Positions 36,014 through 45,440 of a stretch of 64,000 nt of DNA are shown here, piece by piece (position 1 is the stretch's first letter; each line of letters begins with the position of its first letter). The stretch is from assembly GCA_017432565.1 (NCBI GenBank), contig JAFRIW010000028.1, positions 1 through 64,000 on the forward strand, given 5' to 3'. A program made the translations under genes and the position numbers. The notes beneath the pieces were generated by a model, which saw nothing but the letters and a program-made list of their open reading frames with translations, ran no database searches and was not told the origin of the DNA. The stretch is from Lachnospiraceae bacterium (GTDB lineage Bacteria; Bacillota; Clostridia; Lachnospirales; Lachnospiraceae).

Positions 36014-37807
36014 GTGCCCGGTAAAACCTATTCTTTTCGTAAAAGGCTCTATACCATCTTCTATGTGCTTCTGGGCATCCAGATGATCGGATTTGCGTTC
36101 TACGCCTCCGTGTTTTCCTATTCGCAGCGGCGCAGTATCTTCCGCGAATCCCGGGACACACTTGCACTTTATAATGCTCAGATCGGGCAAAATCTGCAGA
36201 GCGTCGACTATTATCTGACGGAGCTGTTCAATTACGATCCCGAGATCAGTCTTGTGGCGACACTGTCTGATCCTGCAAATCATTACGGAGACATCGTCCG
36301 GATCAACAATCAGTTTGATTTCAATATCCGTTCCTTTCCGAATATCATCGGGCTCTATGCCTATTTCCCGAAAAGTGACACCTGGGTCTGCAGCACCTCC
36401 GACCTTCAGACCAGACAGACACTTCAGCCGTTTCTGCGGGATCAGTTCCGCAATGAAGCCGACCGCTCCCGACTGCAGGAGGTCAACGGCCTCTACTGGG
36501 TGCCGTATGAGTTTGAGGACAGCACCTGCTTCGTCAAGACCTTTGACAATAACGGAGCGATCCTGGGTGCCTGGACCGACATCGACAGGCTGACAGCCTC
36601 TCTGACCGAACTGCGGGACCTGAATACCCGGATCTGCTTTATCGATGACTCCGGGCATATTTTGCCGATGGGCGAGGCTTCTCCGTTTCCGGAACATCCG
36701 GATCTCCAGGTTCCTGTCAGCTCCACGCCGGATGACTACCGGATCCTGAAAATCGACGGGGAGCGGTATCTGGCACTGACCGATAAGATGCCATACTGCC
36801 GGTTTTATCTGGCCGCACTGGTGCCGCTCGCAAACATCGATAAGACCTGGCACAGAAGCGCCACCTATCTGATTCTTTCCCTGCTGATTACTGCGATAGC
36901 TCTGCTGCTCGCGGCGCGGATCATGAGCAGGTTTATGTCGCGTACGCTCGTTATGATGGGGAATGTTACCGACGCGATTGTGCGCGGTGAATCTGACAGG
37001 CGTATCGATCTGACGGATCAGAACTGTGAGGAAATCCGCCAGGTCGCAGGTGCATACAATCACATGCTGGACAGTATCCAGTCCCTGAAGATCAATGTTT
37101 ACGAAGAGCAACTCAACAAACGGACCTTCCAGCTCTATGCCCTGCGCTCCCAGATTGCGCCGCATTTCCTGATTAATTGCCTGAACATGATCTCTTATCT
37201 TGCGGACGGCGCTCAGGAACACACGCTGCTGATCCGTCAGATGATCGAGACACTCTCGAAGCATCTGCGCTACACACTCAGCACGAGGGACAGCGTCCCC
37301 CTCTCCGAGGAACTTCTCTATCACGATAACTATGTGGCCCTGTCTGAACTTCGATTCCCCGGATGTATTACTTATGAGAAGGAAGTCGACGAGCGCGCAC
37401 TGAACGCGAAGGCGTTCCCGCTGCTGCTGATTATGCTCACGGAAAATACCTTTAAGCACAACCTTGTGATGGGCGAGCCGCTGACTCTGATCGTCCGCGT
37501 CAGCGTCAATGACAGTGCGGACCGCGTCCACCTGATCCATATCGATTCCGGTGAGGGTTATCCTCAGGAATTCCTGGAGCGCTTTGCGGACGGCAGTCCC
37601 GACCAGCTGAATGCACCGGACGGACGGCACGTCGGAATTCAGAACAATATCCAGCGGCTGAAGCTGTACTTCGGCGAAACAGCTTCCATTCATTTTTCCA
37701 ATGAGCCGGGGATGGGTGCCCGCGTGGACATCGATTTTCCGCTTCAGTCATGTGACGGATCACTGTCAGAAAACCAGGACGCAAACAAGGAGGCAATCAT
37801 TTCATGA
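36014..37807 (+). CDS. Sensor histidine kinase, YesM family
   Basis: 597 residues from GTG 36014, chosen for the GGGAGGGA site just upstream; a TTG at 35981 is in frame but has no good site. Membrane helix at about 13-33, extracellular sensor to about 280, second helix 282-302, HAMP linker, phospho-histidine H384 in QIAPHFLINCLNMISYL, and ATPase N-box LTENTFKHNLV. Its stop overlaps the next start by four bases (ATGA). It probably controls the divergent ABC operon together with the coupled regulator. Confidence 0.9.
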   Translation: MPGKTYSFRKRLYTIFYVLLGIQMIGFAFYASVFSYSQRRSIFRESRDTLALYNAQIGQNLQSVDYYLTELFNYDPEISLVATLSDPANHYGDIVRINNQFDFNIRSFPNIIGLYAYFPKSDTWVCSTSDLQTRQTLQPFLRDQFRNEADRSRLQEVNGLYWVPYEFEDSTCFVKTFDNNGAILGAWTDIDRLTASLTELRDLNTRICFIDDSGHILPMGEASPFPEHPDLQVPVSSTPDDYRILKIDGERYLALTDKMPYCRFYLAALVPLANIDKTWHRSATYLILSLLITAIALLLAARIMSRFMSRTLVMMGNVTDAIVRGESDRRIDLTDQNCEEIRQVAGAYNHMLDSIQSLKINVYEEQLNKRTFQLYALRSQIAPHFLINCLNMISYLADGAQEHTLLIRQMIETLSKHLRYTLSTRDSVPLSEELLYHDNYVALSELRFPGCITYEKEVDERALNAKAFPLLLIMLTENTFKHNLVMGEPLTLIVRVSVNDSADRVHLIHIDSGEGYPQEFLERFADGSPDQLNAPDGRHVGIQNNIQRLKLYFGETASIHFSNEPGMGARVDIDFPLQSCDGSLSENQDANKEAIIS

Positions 37808-39447
37808 CAATTCTGCTGGTGGATGATGAGTATTATCTGGTACAGGGTGTAAAGTCTCTGATCGAACAGAATTCGTTCGGGATCGACACGATCCTGACAG
37901 CCTACAGCGCCCAGCAGGCGCGGGAAGTCTATGAAACACAGGATATCGATATCCTGCTGGCAGATGTGGAGATGCCCAAAGAGGACGGTCTCTCTCTCGT
38001 TCGCTGGGTCCGTGAGAACGGCTATGAATCCGTCAACATTCTTCTGACCGGCCACGAGAGTTTTCAGTATGCCCGGACCGCCATCGAACTCGGCGTTCTG
38101 GAATATCTGGTCAAGCCCGCCACGGCGGAGAATCTCTCGGCTGTGCTCTCCCGTGCCGTTACGGGAATCCGCCGCCGCGAGGAAGAAGAACTGATCCGTC
38201 AGCAGACAAATATGGCTCTGTTCTGGCGCAGTCTCTACAACGGCTCTCTCACCCCGGATCCGGATTCCATCGCCCTGTTTTTAAGCCGCTATGACCTCGG
38301 AGGCATCGCGCTCTCTGATCAGTATATCTATGCGTATCTGACTGTTTCACGGAAAGAGGAACCCGGCGCTGCCGATCCGCACAGCTATTCTTCTGCGGCG
38401 GAAGCCGCTCCCCTGTCTGCAGTCGATGACGGGAAAGGAGGCCTCAGCTTCCCGGCCCTGGTGCGCTGCCTGAAGATCGAGATGGGCCCGGATGCCTGGG
38501 CTGCCTCGGTGGATTCCAAAGGCTATATGGTGAGTTTCGGCCTTCCGGAAGAGGCGGATCCCGCCTCGGAGACAGAGCGGGTCCGGCACAGATTCGAAGA
38601 CTTTATGGAACTCCTGACACGGACATGGCCCGACTACCGGATGGTACTGTATCTTTTTGACGCGGCGCCGCTTGCTGCCGCTCCTTACGCGTGCGAACTC
38701 CTGCAGCAGTACTCATCCCGGATCTATGCTTCCTCCGGCACAGTAGTTAACGTGCTGTCCTCTTCCGGGATCAGCTCTTTCTCAAGCCCGGACCGGCAGC
38801 TTGCGGAGTGCCTGCAGGTTCCGCGCTGGGCGGAGTGGATCACCCAGCACCGGGGACAGGATATTCTCCTGCTCCTCCGCTCGCAGTTCCAGCAGCAGGA
38901 CACGCTGTTTTCCTCGCGCGATCTTTCGATCGTCTACTACGGGCTGCTTCACGCGGTCTTCTCCGCCTTTACCGACCGGGAAGAAGCCCTCACGGAACTG
39001 TCAGGCAGCATGGCACACGCCGGCGATCTCAGCTCGATCCTCTCGTCCCCTGACCAGCTGCTGACCTGGGCAGGCCGGATCCTCGATGAGGCGGCCCGGA
39101 TCCTCTCCCGCCCTGACGACGCTTCCTCTGTCACGGAGCAGGTCAAGGCTTATATCCGGAGCCATTATACCGACCCCGCTCTGGACCGCACACAGATCGC
39201 AGAAGCCGTTCACATGTCCCCGGACTACCTCTCCTATCTGTTCCACAAGGAGGCGGACACCACCCTCTCCGCCTTTCTCAATGCGGAGCGCATTGCGGCC
39301 GCAAAAAAACTCCTGCTCACCACAGATGCGGGTGCGCAGGAGATTGCCGAAAAAGTCGGTTTTTCAGGTGTGCCGTATTTCCACAAACAGTTCAAGAAGA
39401 GTACCGGCATGACGCCGAACGCCTACCGTAAGCAGCAGGGCGACTGA
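37804..39447 (+). CDS. AraC-type response regulator (YesN-like)
   Basis: 547 residues. The receiver domain (1-120) is complete: D7, D8, phospho-acceptor D54 (LLADVEMPKEDG), T82 and K104 (YLVKPATAENL). A long middle region (about 130-430) is followed by the AraC DNA-binding domain (DYLSYLFHKEADTTLSAFL; VGFSGVPYFHKQFKKSTGMTP). It is twice the length of the locus A regulator, which lacks the middle region. The last 25 bp overlap the end of the convergent GH3 gene. Confidence 0.92.
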   Translation: MTILLVDDEYYLVQGVKSLIEQNSFGIDTILTAYSAQQAREVYETQDIDILLADVEMPKEDGLSLVRWVRENGYESVNILLTGHESFQYARTAIELGVLEYLVKPATAENLSAVLSRAVTGIRRREEEELIRQQTNMALFWRSLYNGSLTPDPDSIALFLSRYDLGGIALSDQYIYAYLTVSRKEEPGAADPHSYSSAAEAAPLSAVDDGKGGLSFPALVRCLKIEMGPDAWAASVDSKGYMVSFGLPEEADPASETERVRHRFEDFMELLTRTWPDYRMVLYLFDAAPLAAAPYACELLQQYSSRIYASSGTVVNVLSSSGISSFSSPDRQLAECLQVPRWAEWITQHRGQDILLLLRSQFQQQDTLFSSRDLSIVYYGLLHAVFSAFTDREEALTELSGSMAHAGDLSSILSSPDQLLTWAGRILDEAARILSRPDDASSVTEQVKAYIRSHYTDPALDRTQIAEAVHMSPDYLSYLFHKEADTTLSAFLNAERIAAAKKLLLTTDAGAQEIAEKVGFSGVPYFHKQFKKSTGMTPNAYRKQQGD

Positions 39448-41996
39448 ACCGCGGCAAAAATCACGCTGCGGATGACATTGGCAGTGCAGAACTGCAGGTC
39501 GGCCAGTGTCGCGGTGAAGCCCTGATCAGAGATCCCCTCTTCCACGGAGGCAGCGATCGTATCTTCCACTCTCTGATCACCGGGCATCTGAATGTCATTG
39601 CCTGCATAAATGGAGCCGACAATGGAGCCGACCGGATATTTCGCGCCTTCATCACCGGTCAGGCCTTCCAGACCGGTTGTGGAATACCAGTCCGTCATGA
39701 CAGATCCTTCAAATCCCCACTCATCTCTCGCGATCTGCTGCAGCAGTTCATAGCTGTTGGCGGTGTGAATCCCGTTGATCAGGTTGTAAGAACTCATGAT
39801 AGTCATCGGCTGTGTCTCGCGGATACAGATTTCAAATCCGCGCAGATAGATTTCCCGCATCGCCCGCTCACTGACGTGTGCGTTGGTATGGTAGCGGTCA
39901 TCCTCCTGGTTGTTGGCTGCAAAATGCTTGACGGAAACGCCCCGGCCCGGGTGTGCCTGCACACCGCGGGTAATGGCGGCAGCCGTCCGCCCGGTCAAGA
40001 CCGGATCCTCCGAATAGTACTCAAAGTTTCTTCCGCACAGCGGATTGCGGTGAATATTCATGGCCGGAGCCAACCAGATATCCACACCGAACTTCTCCAT
40101 CTCGGCACCGACCATGTCCGCTGCCTGTTCCACGATGTCCGTATTCCAGCTCTGCGCCAGCGCCCAGCCGATCGGAATTGCCGTACAGTACTGGTAATGG
40201 TCCACTACATCCTCCGGATGATCATATTCCGGGAACGGCAGAACCGCATCACCGAACACAGCACCGCCCGGCAGGAGGGTTCCGTCGTGTCTGGCCTTGA
40301 AATGCGGCTGCAGTCTGAGACCCGCAGGACCGTCCGCCATAATCAGGGAGCGGATGCCTCTTGACTCCTCGCAGATCCGGGAGGTATCGCCCGCGGCACC
40401 CGGCACGGAATTGGAAGCGTTTCCGACAATGGAGGAATCCATACCGAGCCGCTGCGTTCCGCAGCACAGACTCGCCATCTCCCGGACGCTCAGCTGTGCG
40501 GTCAGCTCTTCCACCGTACATTTTCCATCGAGAACATCCTGCAGTGTGAGCGTCTCAGTGCGGTCAGTATGCATCTCTTTCCGGACGGAATACTGCGCCG
40601 TCTCTTCCTTTAACTCCGACGCCGGAATCCCGATTACCGGCACATTTCCCGCTGCCGGCCGCACATTCTGTGCCGGCTTCCAGTCCTCAAATTCCACATC
40701 CTTCTTAAAAGCATTCCGGACCTTTAACAGCTTCGCGGTCTGTCCGACGCGCAGGACCGCCGCAGGCTCCGCGCCTTCGAGGGAAGCGCCGACGCTGACA
40801 ATATAGTCGCCCGCCTCCAGTTCCCAGGCTGCGTCCTTCTCACTGAAGGAAGCCATCACATCCAGCGGGAAATCCACTTCGACGCACGCACTCTGACCGG
40901 GCGCGAGCTCTTCGCTTTTCGCATAGCCCTTCAGCTCTCTGACCGGCTTGTCGAGCTCTGTCACCGGTGCGCTGACATAAACCTGTACCACCTCTTTGCC
41001 CGCATAAGTGCTGCCGGTATTGGTCACCTCGGTCCGCACAATGACGCGTCCGTCCCGGACCAGTGTCTCAACCGGCTTCAGTGAGAACGTCGTATAGGAA
41101 AGACCGTAGCCGAAGCCGTAGAGCGGCCTGATTCCCGCGGCCTCAAAATAACGGTAGCCGACATAGATGCCTTCCGTGTAATTGTCATCCGAGACGTCCC
41201 CATTGTTGTGTGAGAACGTCGCACTGGAAGGATAATCCTCATAGGATGCCGCCCAGGTATCCGCGAGCTTTCCGGACGGAACCGCCGCACCGGTCAGAAT
41301 ATCCGCGATCGCAAGCCCGCCGATATTGCCCAGCTGCGACATCAGTACGATCGCGCCGATTCCTTCAATTTCCCGGACCTCGGACAGATCCATCACACCG
41401 CCGATATTCAGAATCAGCACGACCTTCTTATAGAAACCGGCCAACGTGGTGATGTGCGCCTTCTCTGTTCCGGTCAGCAGATAATCGCCCTCGCGGTTAA
41501 ACCGGTCCAGGCCTTCTCCGGAATTCCGGGAGATCACATAGACAGCAGCGTCCGCCGCGGGATCCAGATCCTTCTCCGTGAGCGGCAGCATCTCCGGCTC
41601 ACGGTAGGGATTTGCAAACTCGAGCAGAATTTCGTTCGTGCCCGTTTCCTTCGCCATCCGGTCTATTTCTTCTCTGTGCCGGATTTTGGCCTCTGTGATC
41701 AGCTGTTCTCTGCTGTCCAGCCAGTCTTCGGAGGTGATTTTGAATCCGGCCTGCTTCAGACCCTCTTCGATATTGATGATCATGCGGGAATTGACATCGC
41801 CCGAGCCGGTTCCGCCCTTGACGGTCTGACGGGCACCGGTGCCGAACAGTGCGATCTTCCGGACATCTTTAAACGGCAGTGTGCCGTCATTTTCCAGAAG
41901 GACCACGCACTCTCCCGCGAGGCGCCTGGAGAGCTCCATGTGCTCTTTTTCATCCTGCATGATGCTTTCCTGTGTCGGTGCAAAAATCTTATTCAT
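39423..41996 (-). CDS. GH3 beta-glycosidase with swapped domain order
   Basis: 857 residues, no signal peptide. The sandwich domain comes first (GECVVLLENDGTLPFKDVRK), then the fibronectin-like domain (TEVTNTGSTYAGKEVVQVYV), and the barrel last (about 540-857). The barrel carries KHFAANNQEDDRYHT, MSSYNLINGIHTANS and the nucleophile D in GSVMTDWYSTTG. It has the same rare order as the 29614-32148 enzyme but with different sequence around the active site, so a different sugar is likely. It is the last gene after isomerase, transketolase subunits and kinase, suggesting it releases the sugar they consume. The 3' end overlaps the response-regulator gene by 25 bp. Confidence 0.9.
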   Translation of the reverse strand: MNKIFAPTQESIMQDEKEHMELSRRLAGECVVLLENDGTLPFKDVRKIALFGTGARQTVKGGTGSGDVNSRMIINIEEGLKQAGFKITSEDWLDSREQLITEAKIRHREEIDRMAKETGTNEILLEFANPYREPEMLPLTEKDLDPAADAAVYVISRNSGEGLDRFNREGDYLLTGTEKAHITTLAGFYKKVVLILNIGGVMDLSEVREIEGIGAIVLMSQLGNIGGLAIADILTGAAVPSGKLADTWAASYEDYPSSATFSHNNGDVSDDNYTEGIYVGYRYFEAAGIRPLYGFGYGLSYTTFSLKPVETLVRDGRVIVRTEVTNTGSTYAGKEVVQVYVSAPVTELDKPVRELKGYAKSEELAPGQSACVEVDFPLDVMASFSEKDAAWELEAGDYIVSVGASLEGAEPAAVLRVGQTAKLLKVRNAFKKDVEFEDWKPAQNVRPAAGNVPVIGIPASELKEETAQYSVRKEMHTDRTETLTLQDVLDGKCTVEELTAQLSVREMASLCCGTQRLGMDSSIVGNASNSVPGAAGDTSRICEESRGIRSLIMADGPAGLRLQPHFKARHDGTLLPGGAVFGDAVLPFPEYDHPEDVVDHYQYCTAIPIGWALAQSWNTDIVEQAADMVGAEMEKFGVDIWLAPAMNIHRNPLCGRNFEYYSEDPVLTGRTAAAITRGVQAHPGRGVSVKHFAANNQEDDRYHTNAHVSERAMREIYLRGFEICIRETQPMTIMSSYNLINGIHTANSYELLQQIARDEWGFEGSVMTDWYSTTGLEGLTGDEGAKYPVGSIVGSIYAGNDIQMPGDQRVEDTIAASVEEGISDQGFTATLADLQFCTANVIRSVIFAAVQSPCCLR

Positions 41997-42036
41997 AATT
42001 TCCCCCTGTGCGTTCAGTTTCTGCTTCCCCTGCAGC

Positions 42037-43515
42037 TTATTTTCCGCAGATCATCTCCACGGCCTGCTTCCAGCCGGCATAACGCTCCGCTGCCTCTTCC
42101 TCCGGCATCTGCGGTCTGTAGCAGCTGCCTTTATACTCGGCGAAGATCCGGTCCATGTCATAGATTCCGAGGCTCTTGCCCGCCGCATAGGCCGCGCCCA
42201 TGCCGGAGAGCTCCTGCGTCGCCGCAACCCAGACCGGCATGCCCGCAATATCACTCTGGAACTGCATCAGATAGGCGTTCCCGGTCGGCCCGCCGTCCGT
42301 GCGCAGCTCCGTGACCGCGCCGTCCGTGTCTTCGTTCATGGCCTTCAGGATATCCGTGATCTGATAAGCGATGCAGTCGAGCGCGGCGCGCACGATCTCC
42401 GCCTTTCCGGTCGTGCGGGTCATGCCGCACAGGATTCCTTTTGCCTCACTGTTCCAGTAAGGCGCACCCAGTCCCGAGAAAGCCGGAACCAGATAACTCG
42501 TGTCCAGCGGGGATGCAGACTGAGCCAGTTCCTGTGTCTCTTTCGCGCTCGCGATCAGGCCCAGATCATCCTTGAGCCAGGTGATGACCGCACCGGTGTA
42601 ATTGATGTTTCCTTCCAGGCAGTAGACCGTCTGCCCGTCGATCCGGAAGGCCAGCGATGTGACCAGGCCGTGGGCGGAGCGGATCGGCTTCGTACCCGCG
42701 TTCATCATGACAGAGGAACCCGTCCCATAGGTTGCCTTGAGCATGCCGGTGCGCACACAGCCCTGTCCGTACAGTGCGCCGTGCGAGTCGCCCATCACGC
42801 CGTGAATCGGTACCGGCCGGTCCAGATAGCCCTCGAAGGTGGTCTCTCCGTAGAAGCCGTCCGAATCCGTCACTTCTGCAAGACACTGCACGGGAATGCC
42901 GAACAGCGCACAGATCTCCGGATCCCAGGCCAGCTTTTCGATGTCAAAAAGCTGCGTGCGCGACGCATTGGAATAATCGGTGCGGTACTCCGCACCGCCG
43001 GTCAGCCGGTACACCAGATAGGTGTCGACCGTCCCGAGATGCAGCTTTCCGGAAGCTGCCAGCTCTTTCGCCGTCTCACACTCCTTCAGGATCCAGGAGA
43101 GCTTTGCTGCCGGAAAATACGGCGAAAGCCGTATGCCGGTCCGCTGCAGAATCAGTTCCGCGGCGCCCTGCTTCTCCAGTTCCTCGCACAGCCCTGCTGC
43201 CCGCGAGTCCTGCCAGACAATTGCGTTGCAGGCCGGTGCCCCCTTCTCGTCAAAGACAACGGAAGTCTCCCGCTGATTGCTGATGCCGACGCCGGCAATC
43301 TCATTTTTGTCGATTCCGGCTTTCTCCACCACGTCCTTCACAACCTGAATCACGTTCCGGTAGATCTCCTCCGGATCATGCTCCACCCAGCCGAGCTCAT
43401 TGACAATCTGGCGGTGCGGCAGATCGGCCCGCGCGCACAGTGCACCCGCCTCGTCGAACAGCAGCGCCTTGGTACCCTGCGTGCTCTGATCGATGCCCAA
43501 AACATATTTTGCCAT
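42037..43515 (-). CDS. FGGY-family carbohydrate kinase
   Basis: 492 residues from ATG 43515, with GGGGGA upstream. N-terminal ATPase motif LGIDQSTQGTKALLFD, substrate region IVWQDSRAAG, then DSHGALYGQG, YGTGSSVMMN and the C-terminal LRTDGGPTGNAYLMQ with ELSGMGAAYAAG. Overall it resembles glycerol kinase, but the substrate motifs differ (DQSTQGTK instead of DQGTTSSR). Its position between transketolase subunits and a GH3, with an isomerase upstream, argues for a ketose kinase such as apulose or another ketopentose kinase. Substrate not provable from sequence. Confidence 0.85.
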   Translation of the reverse strand: MAKYVLGIDQSTQGTKALLFDEAGALCARADLPHRQIVNELGWVEHDPEEIYRNVIQVVKDVVEKAGIDKNEIAGVGISNQRETSVVFDEKGAPACNAIVWQDSRAAGLCEELEKQGAAELILQRTGIRLSPYFPAAKLSWILKECETAKELAASGKLHLGTVDTYLVYRLTGGAEYRTDYSNASRTQLFDIEKLAWDPEICALFGIPVQCLAEVTDSDGFYGETTFEGYLDRPVPIHGVMGDSHGALYGQGCVRTGMLKATYGTGSSVMMNAGTKPIRSAHGLVTSLAFRIDGQTVYCLEGNINYTGAVITWLKDDLGLIASAKETQELAQSASPLDTSYLVPAFSGLGAPYWNSEAKGILCGMTRTTGKAEIVRAALDCIAYQITDILKAMNEDTDGAVTELRTDGGPTGNAYLMQFQSDIAGMPVWVAATQELSGMGAAYAAGKSLGIYDMDRIFAEYKGSCYRPQMPEEEAAERYAGWKQAVEMICGK

Positions 43516-43534
43516 GATATCCCCCATAAAGCGT

Positions 43535-43567
43535 AAAAAGCGCCAGGCCGGGTACAATGTCCCGGCC
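43535..43567 (-). terminator. Terminator-like hairpin between transketolase and kinase genes
   Basis: GGCCGGG (43546-43552) and CCCGGCC (43561-43567) form a perfect seven-pair GC stem, and on the minus strand a TTTTT run follows (43535-43539). It lies in the 72-bp gap before the kinase start, so it may lower kinase and GH3 expression relative to the upstream genes. Confidence 0.55.
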
Positions 43568-43587
43568 CGGCGGTGCTCACACCGGAT

Positions 43588-44571
43588 TTATGCCAGTGCT
43601 TCCTGTGCTTTCTTCGCGATGCCTTCCGCGTTCATGCCGTAGTAATCGAAGACTTCCTGCGAGGTTCCGGTGATGACCGGAGAATCCGGAAGTGCGATGT
43701 TGATGACCTTCTTCGGGCACTCAGCGCCGATCACCTGGCTCACCATGGAGCCGAGGCCGCCGAACGGAGAGTGTTCCTCGACGGTTACAACCGCTTTCGC
43801 GTCCTTCGCGGCAGCCAGCAGTCCCTCCCGGTCAAGCGGCTTGACGCAGTACATGTCCAGGACCTCTGCCCTGATACCCTGCTCCTTCAGGAGCTTCGCG
43901 GCGCAGACAGAAGGATAAACCATTTCACCGCAGGCGACGATCACGACGTCCGCGCTCTTTTCTTCTTCTCCTGCGACCTTCGCGCAGATCCCGCCGTCCG
44001 AGCGGATCCGGATGGCGGTTGCCTTATCCATCTCAAAAGGACAGCTCTCTTCGTTATAGACATCCTCGACCGGGTTGCGGCCGACGCGGATGTACGCGCC
44101 CTGCTGATCCTCCAGCAGTGCCGCGATCAGCTTCGCGGTCTGGAAGCGGTCGCTCGGAAGATAGACGCGCATGCCCGGAATGGCGGACATGGCGGCGATA
44201 TCCTGTGCGCTGTGATGGCTCATGCCGAGCGCGCCGTAGCTGATGCCGCCGCTGATGCCGATCAGCTTGACGTTGGTGCGGGAATAGGCCACATCGACCT
44301 TGCACTGTTCATAGCTTCTAGTGCTTACAAAGCTCGCCGGGGATGCCGCAAACGGCTTTTTGCCGCAGGCTGCCATGCCGGCTGCGATGCTGACGAGGTC
44401 CTGCTCCGCGATGCCGACTTCCACGGACTGCTCCGGAAATTCCGCAAAGAACGGTGCCAGGCTCGCGCTGCCTCTCGAGTCCGAGCAGAGGACGACGATG
44501 TCTTTATCCTCTTTCGCGTGCTCCATCAGCACGTCACAGATTGCTTTCCGATTCGGGATTGTGTTCTTCAT
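43588..44571 (-). CDS. Transketolase-like protein, C-terminal subunit
   Basis: 327 residues. It holds the pyrimidine-binding domain of thiamine diphosphate enzymes (VEVGIAEQDLVSIAAGMAAC, with the E that activates the cofactor) and the C-terminal domain (VVTVEEHSPFGGLGSMVSQV). It overlaps the N-terminal subunit gene by four bases. Split transketolases of this sort occur in dedicated sugar pathways, including apulose-4-phosphate transketolase (two subunits). It should transfer a two-carbon ketol unit; the donor here is inferred from the neighbours only. Confidence 0.88.
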   Translation of the reverse strand: MKNTIPNRKAICDVLMEHAKEDKDIVVLCSDSRGSASLAPFFAEFPEQSVEVGIAEQDLVSIAAGMAACGKKPFAASPASFVSTRSYEQCKVDVAYSRTNVKLIGISGGISYGALGMSHHSAQDIAAMSAIPGMRVYLPSDRFQTAKLIAALLEDQQGAYIRVGRNPVEDVYNEESCPFEMDKATAIRIRSDGGICAKVAGEEEKSADVVIVACGEMVYPSVCAAKLLKEQGIRAEVLDMYCVKPLDREGLLAAAKDAKAVVTVEEHSPFGGLGSMVSQVIGAECPKKVINIALPDSPVITGTSQEVFDYYGMNAEGIAKKAQEALA

Positions 44572-45404
44572 GCCTGCTCCTCCTCTGCCTTCTGCCGGCG
44601 CTCTTCCAGTTCCTTTACGATCTCTTCATACTCTTCCGCATTCGGCAGATGATGATGCCATCCCGCCTTGTTCTCCATGACCTTCGCACCGTAACCCTTG
44701 ATGGTGTGCGCGATGATGGCGGTAGGCATACCCTTCGTCTGCTTCGCCTCCTCAAAGGCCGCACGCAGCGCGTCAAAATCATGCCCGTCGACCTCGATTA
44801 CGTGCCAGCCGAAGTCCGCGACCTGCTTTGCCAGCTCCCGGTGGTTCATGACCTGATCGGTGGTGCCGGAGATCTGCAGGCCGTTCATGTCGATGATAGC
44901 GCACAGATTGTCCAGGCCGTAGTGTCCGCCGGACATGAAGCCCTCCCAGACGGAGCCTTCTGCCAGCTCGCCGTCGCCCATGACCGTGTAGACGCGGTAC
45001 GGGCGATTGTCCATTCTGCCCGCCAGCGCCATGCCGACCGATACCGGCAGGCCGTGTCCGAGGGATCCGGAATTCATCTCGATGCCCGGCAGCTTGTTGT
45101 TTGGATGTCCGATGAACTGGGAGCCGAATTTGCTGAATTTCTCAATAACTTCTTCAATCGGGAAGAATCCCTTGTGGGCCAGCACGGTGTAGAGCGCTTC
45201 CACAGAGTGGCCCTTGCTCATGACGAAACGGTCGCGGTCCGGATCGTCCGCCTTCTCCGGGCTGATATTCATCTGTTCAAAATAAAGCTCGATCAGGATG
45301 TCCATCACCGACATATCGCCGCCGATGTGGCCGCCCTTGCCGGCCATGATCATGTCTACGGTGTCCTTGCGGAATGCAAAGGACATGGCTTTCAGATTGC
45401 TCAT
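44568..45404 (-). CDS. Transketolase-like protein, N-terminal subunit
   Basis: 278 residues. Thiamine diphosphate-binding half with the motif GDGELAEGSVWEGFMSG ending in a conserved DMNGLQ, and the substrate/cofactor histidines in GKGGHIGGDMS and SKGHSVEALY. It is half the length of a normal transketolase; the other half is encoded immediately downstream with a four-base overlap, so the two form one enzyme. It follows the isomerase gene by 36 bp. Confidence 0.9.
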   Translation of the reverse strand: MSNLKAMSFAFRKDTVDMIMAGKGGHIGGDMSVMDILIELYFEQMNISPEKADDPDRDRFVMSKGHSVEALYTVLAHKGFFPIEEVIEKFSKFGSQFIGHPNNKLPGIEMNSGSLGHGLPVSVGMALAGRMDNRPYRVYTVMGDGELAEGSVWEGFMSGGHYGLDNLCAIIDMNGLQISGTTDQVMNHRELAKQVADFGWHVIEVDGHDFDALRAAFEEAKQTKGMPTAIIAHTIKGYGAKVMENKAGWHHHLPNAEEYEEIVKELEERRQKAEEEQA

Positions 45405-45440
45405 TTTGTCTTCTTTCCTTTCTCGTATGCTATCCGTTAA

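Noticed and set aside
42037..43515. Calling the FGGY kinase glycerol kinase (glpK)
   Set aside because: Substrate-site motifs differ, and the neighbours are a sugar isomerase and transketolase, not glycerol genes.
43546..43567. GTACAA in the hairpin before the kinase gene as another array unit
   Set aside because: No TTGTAC-like half-site 32 bp upstream; the word is part of the hairpin loop.
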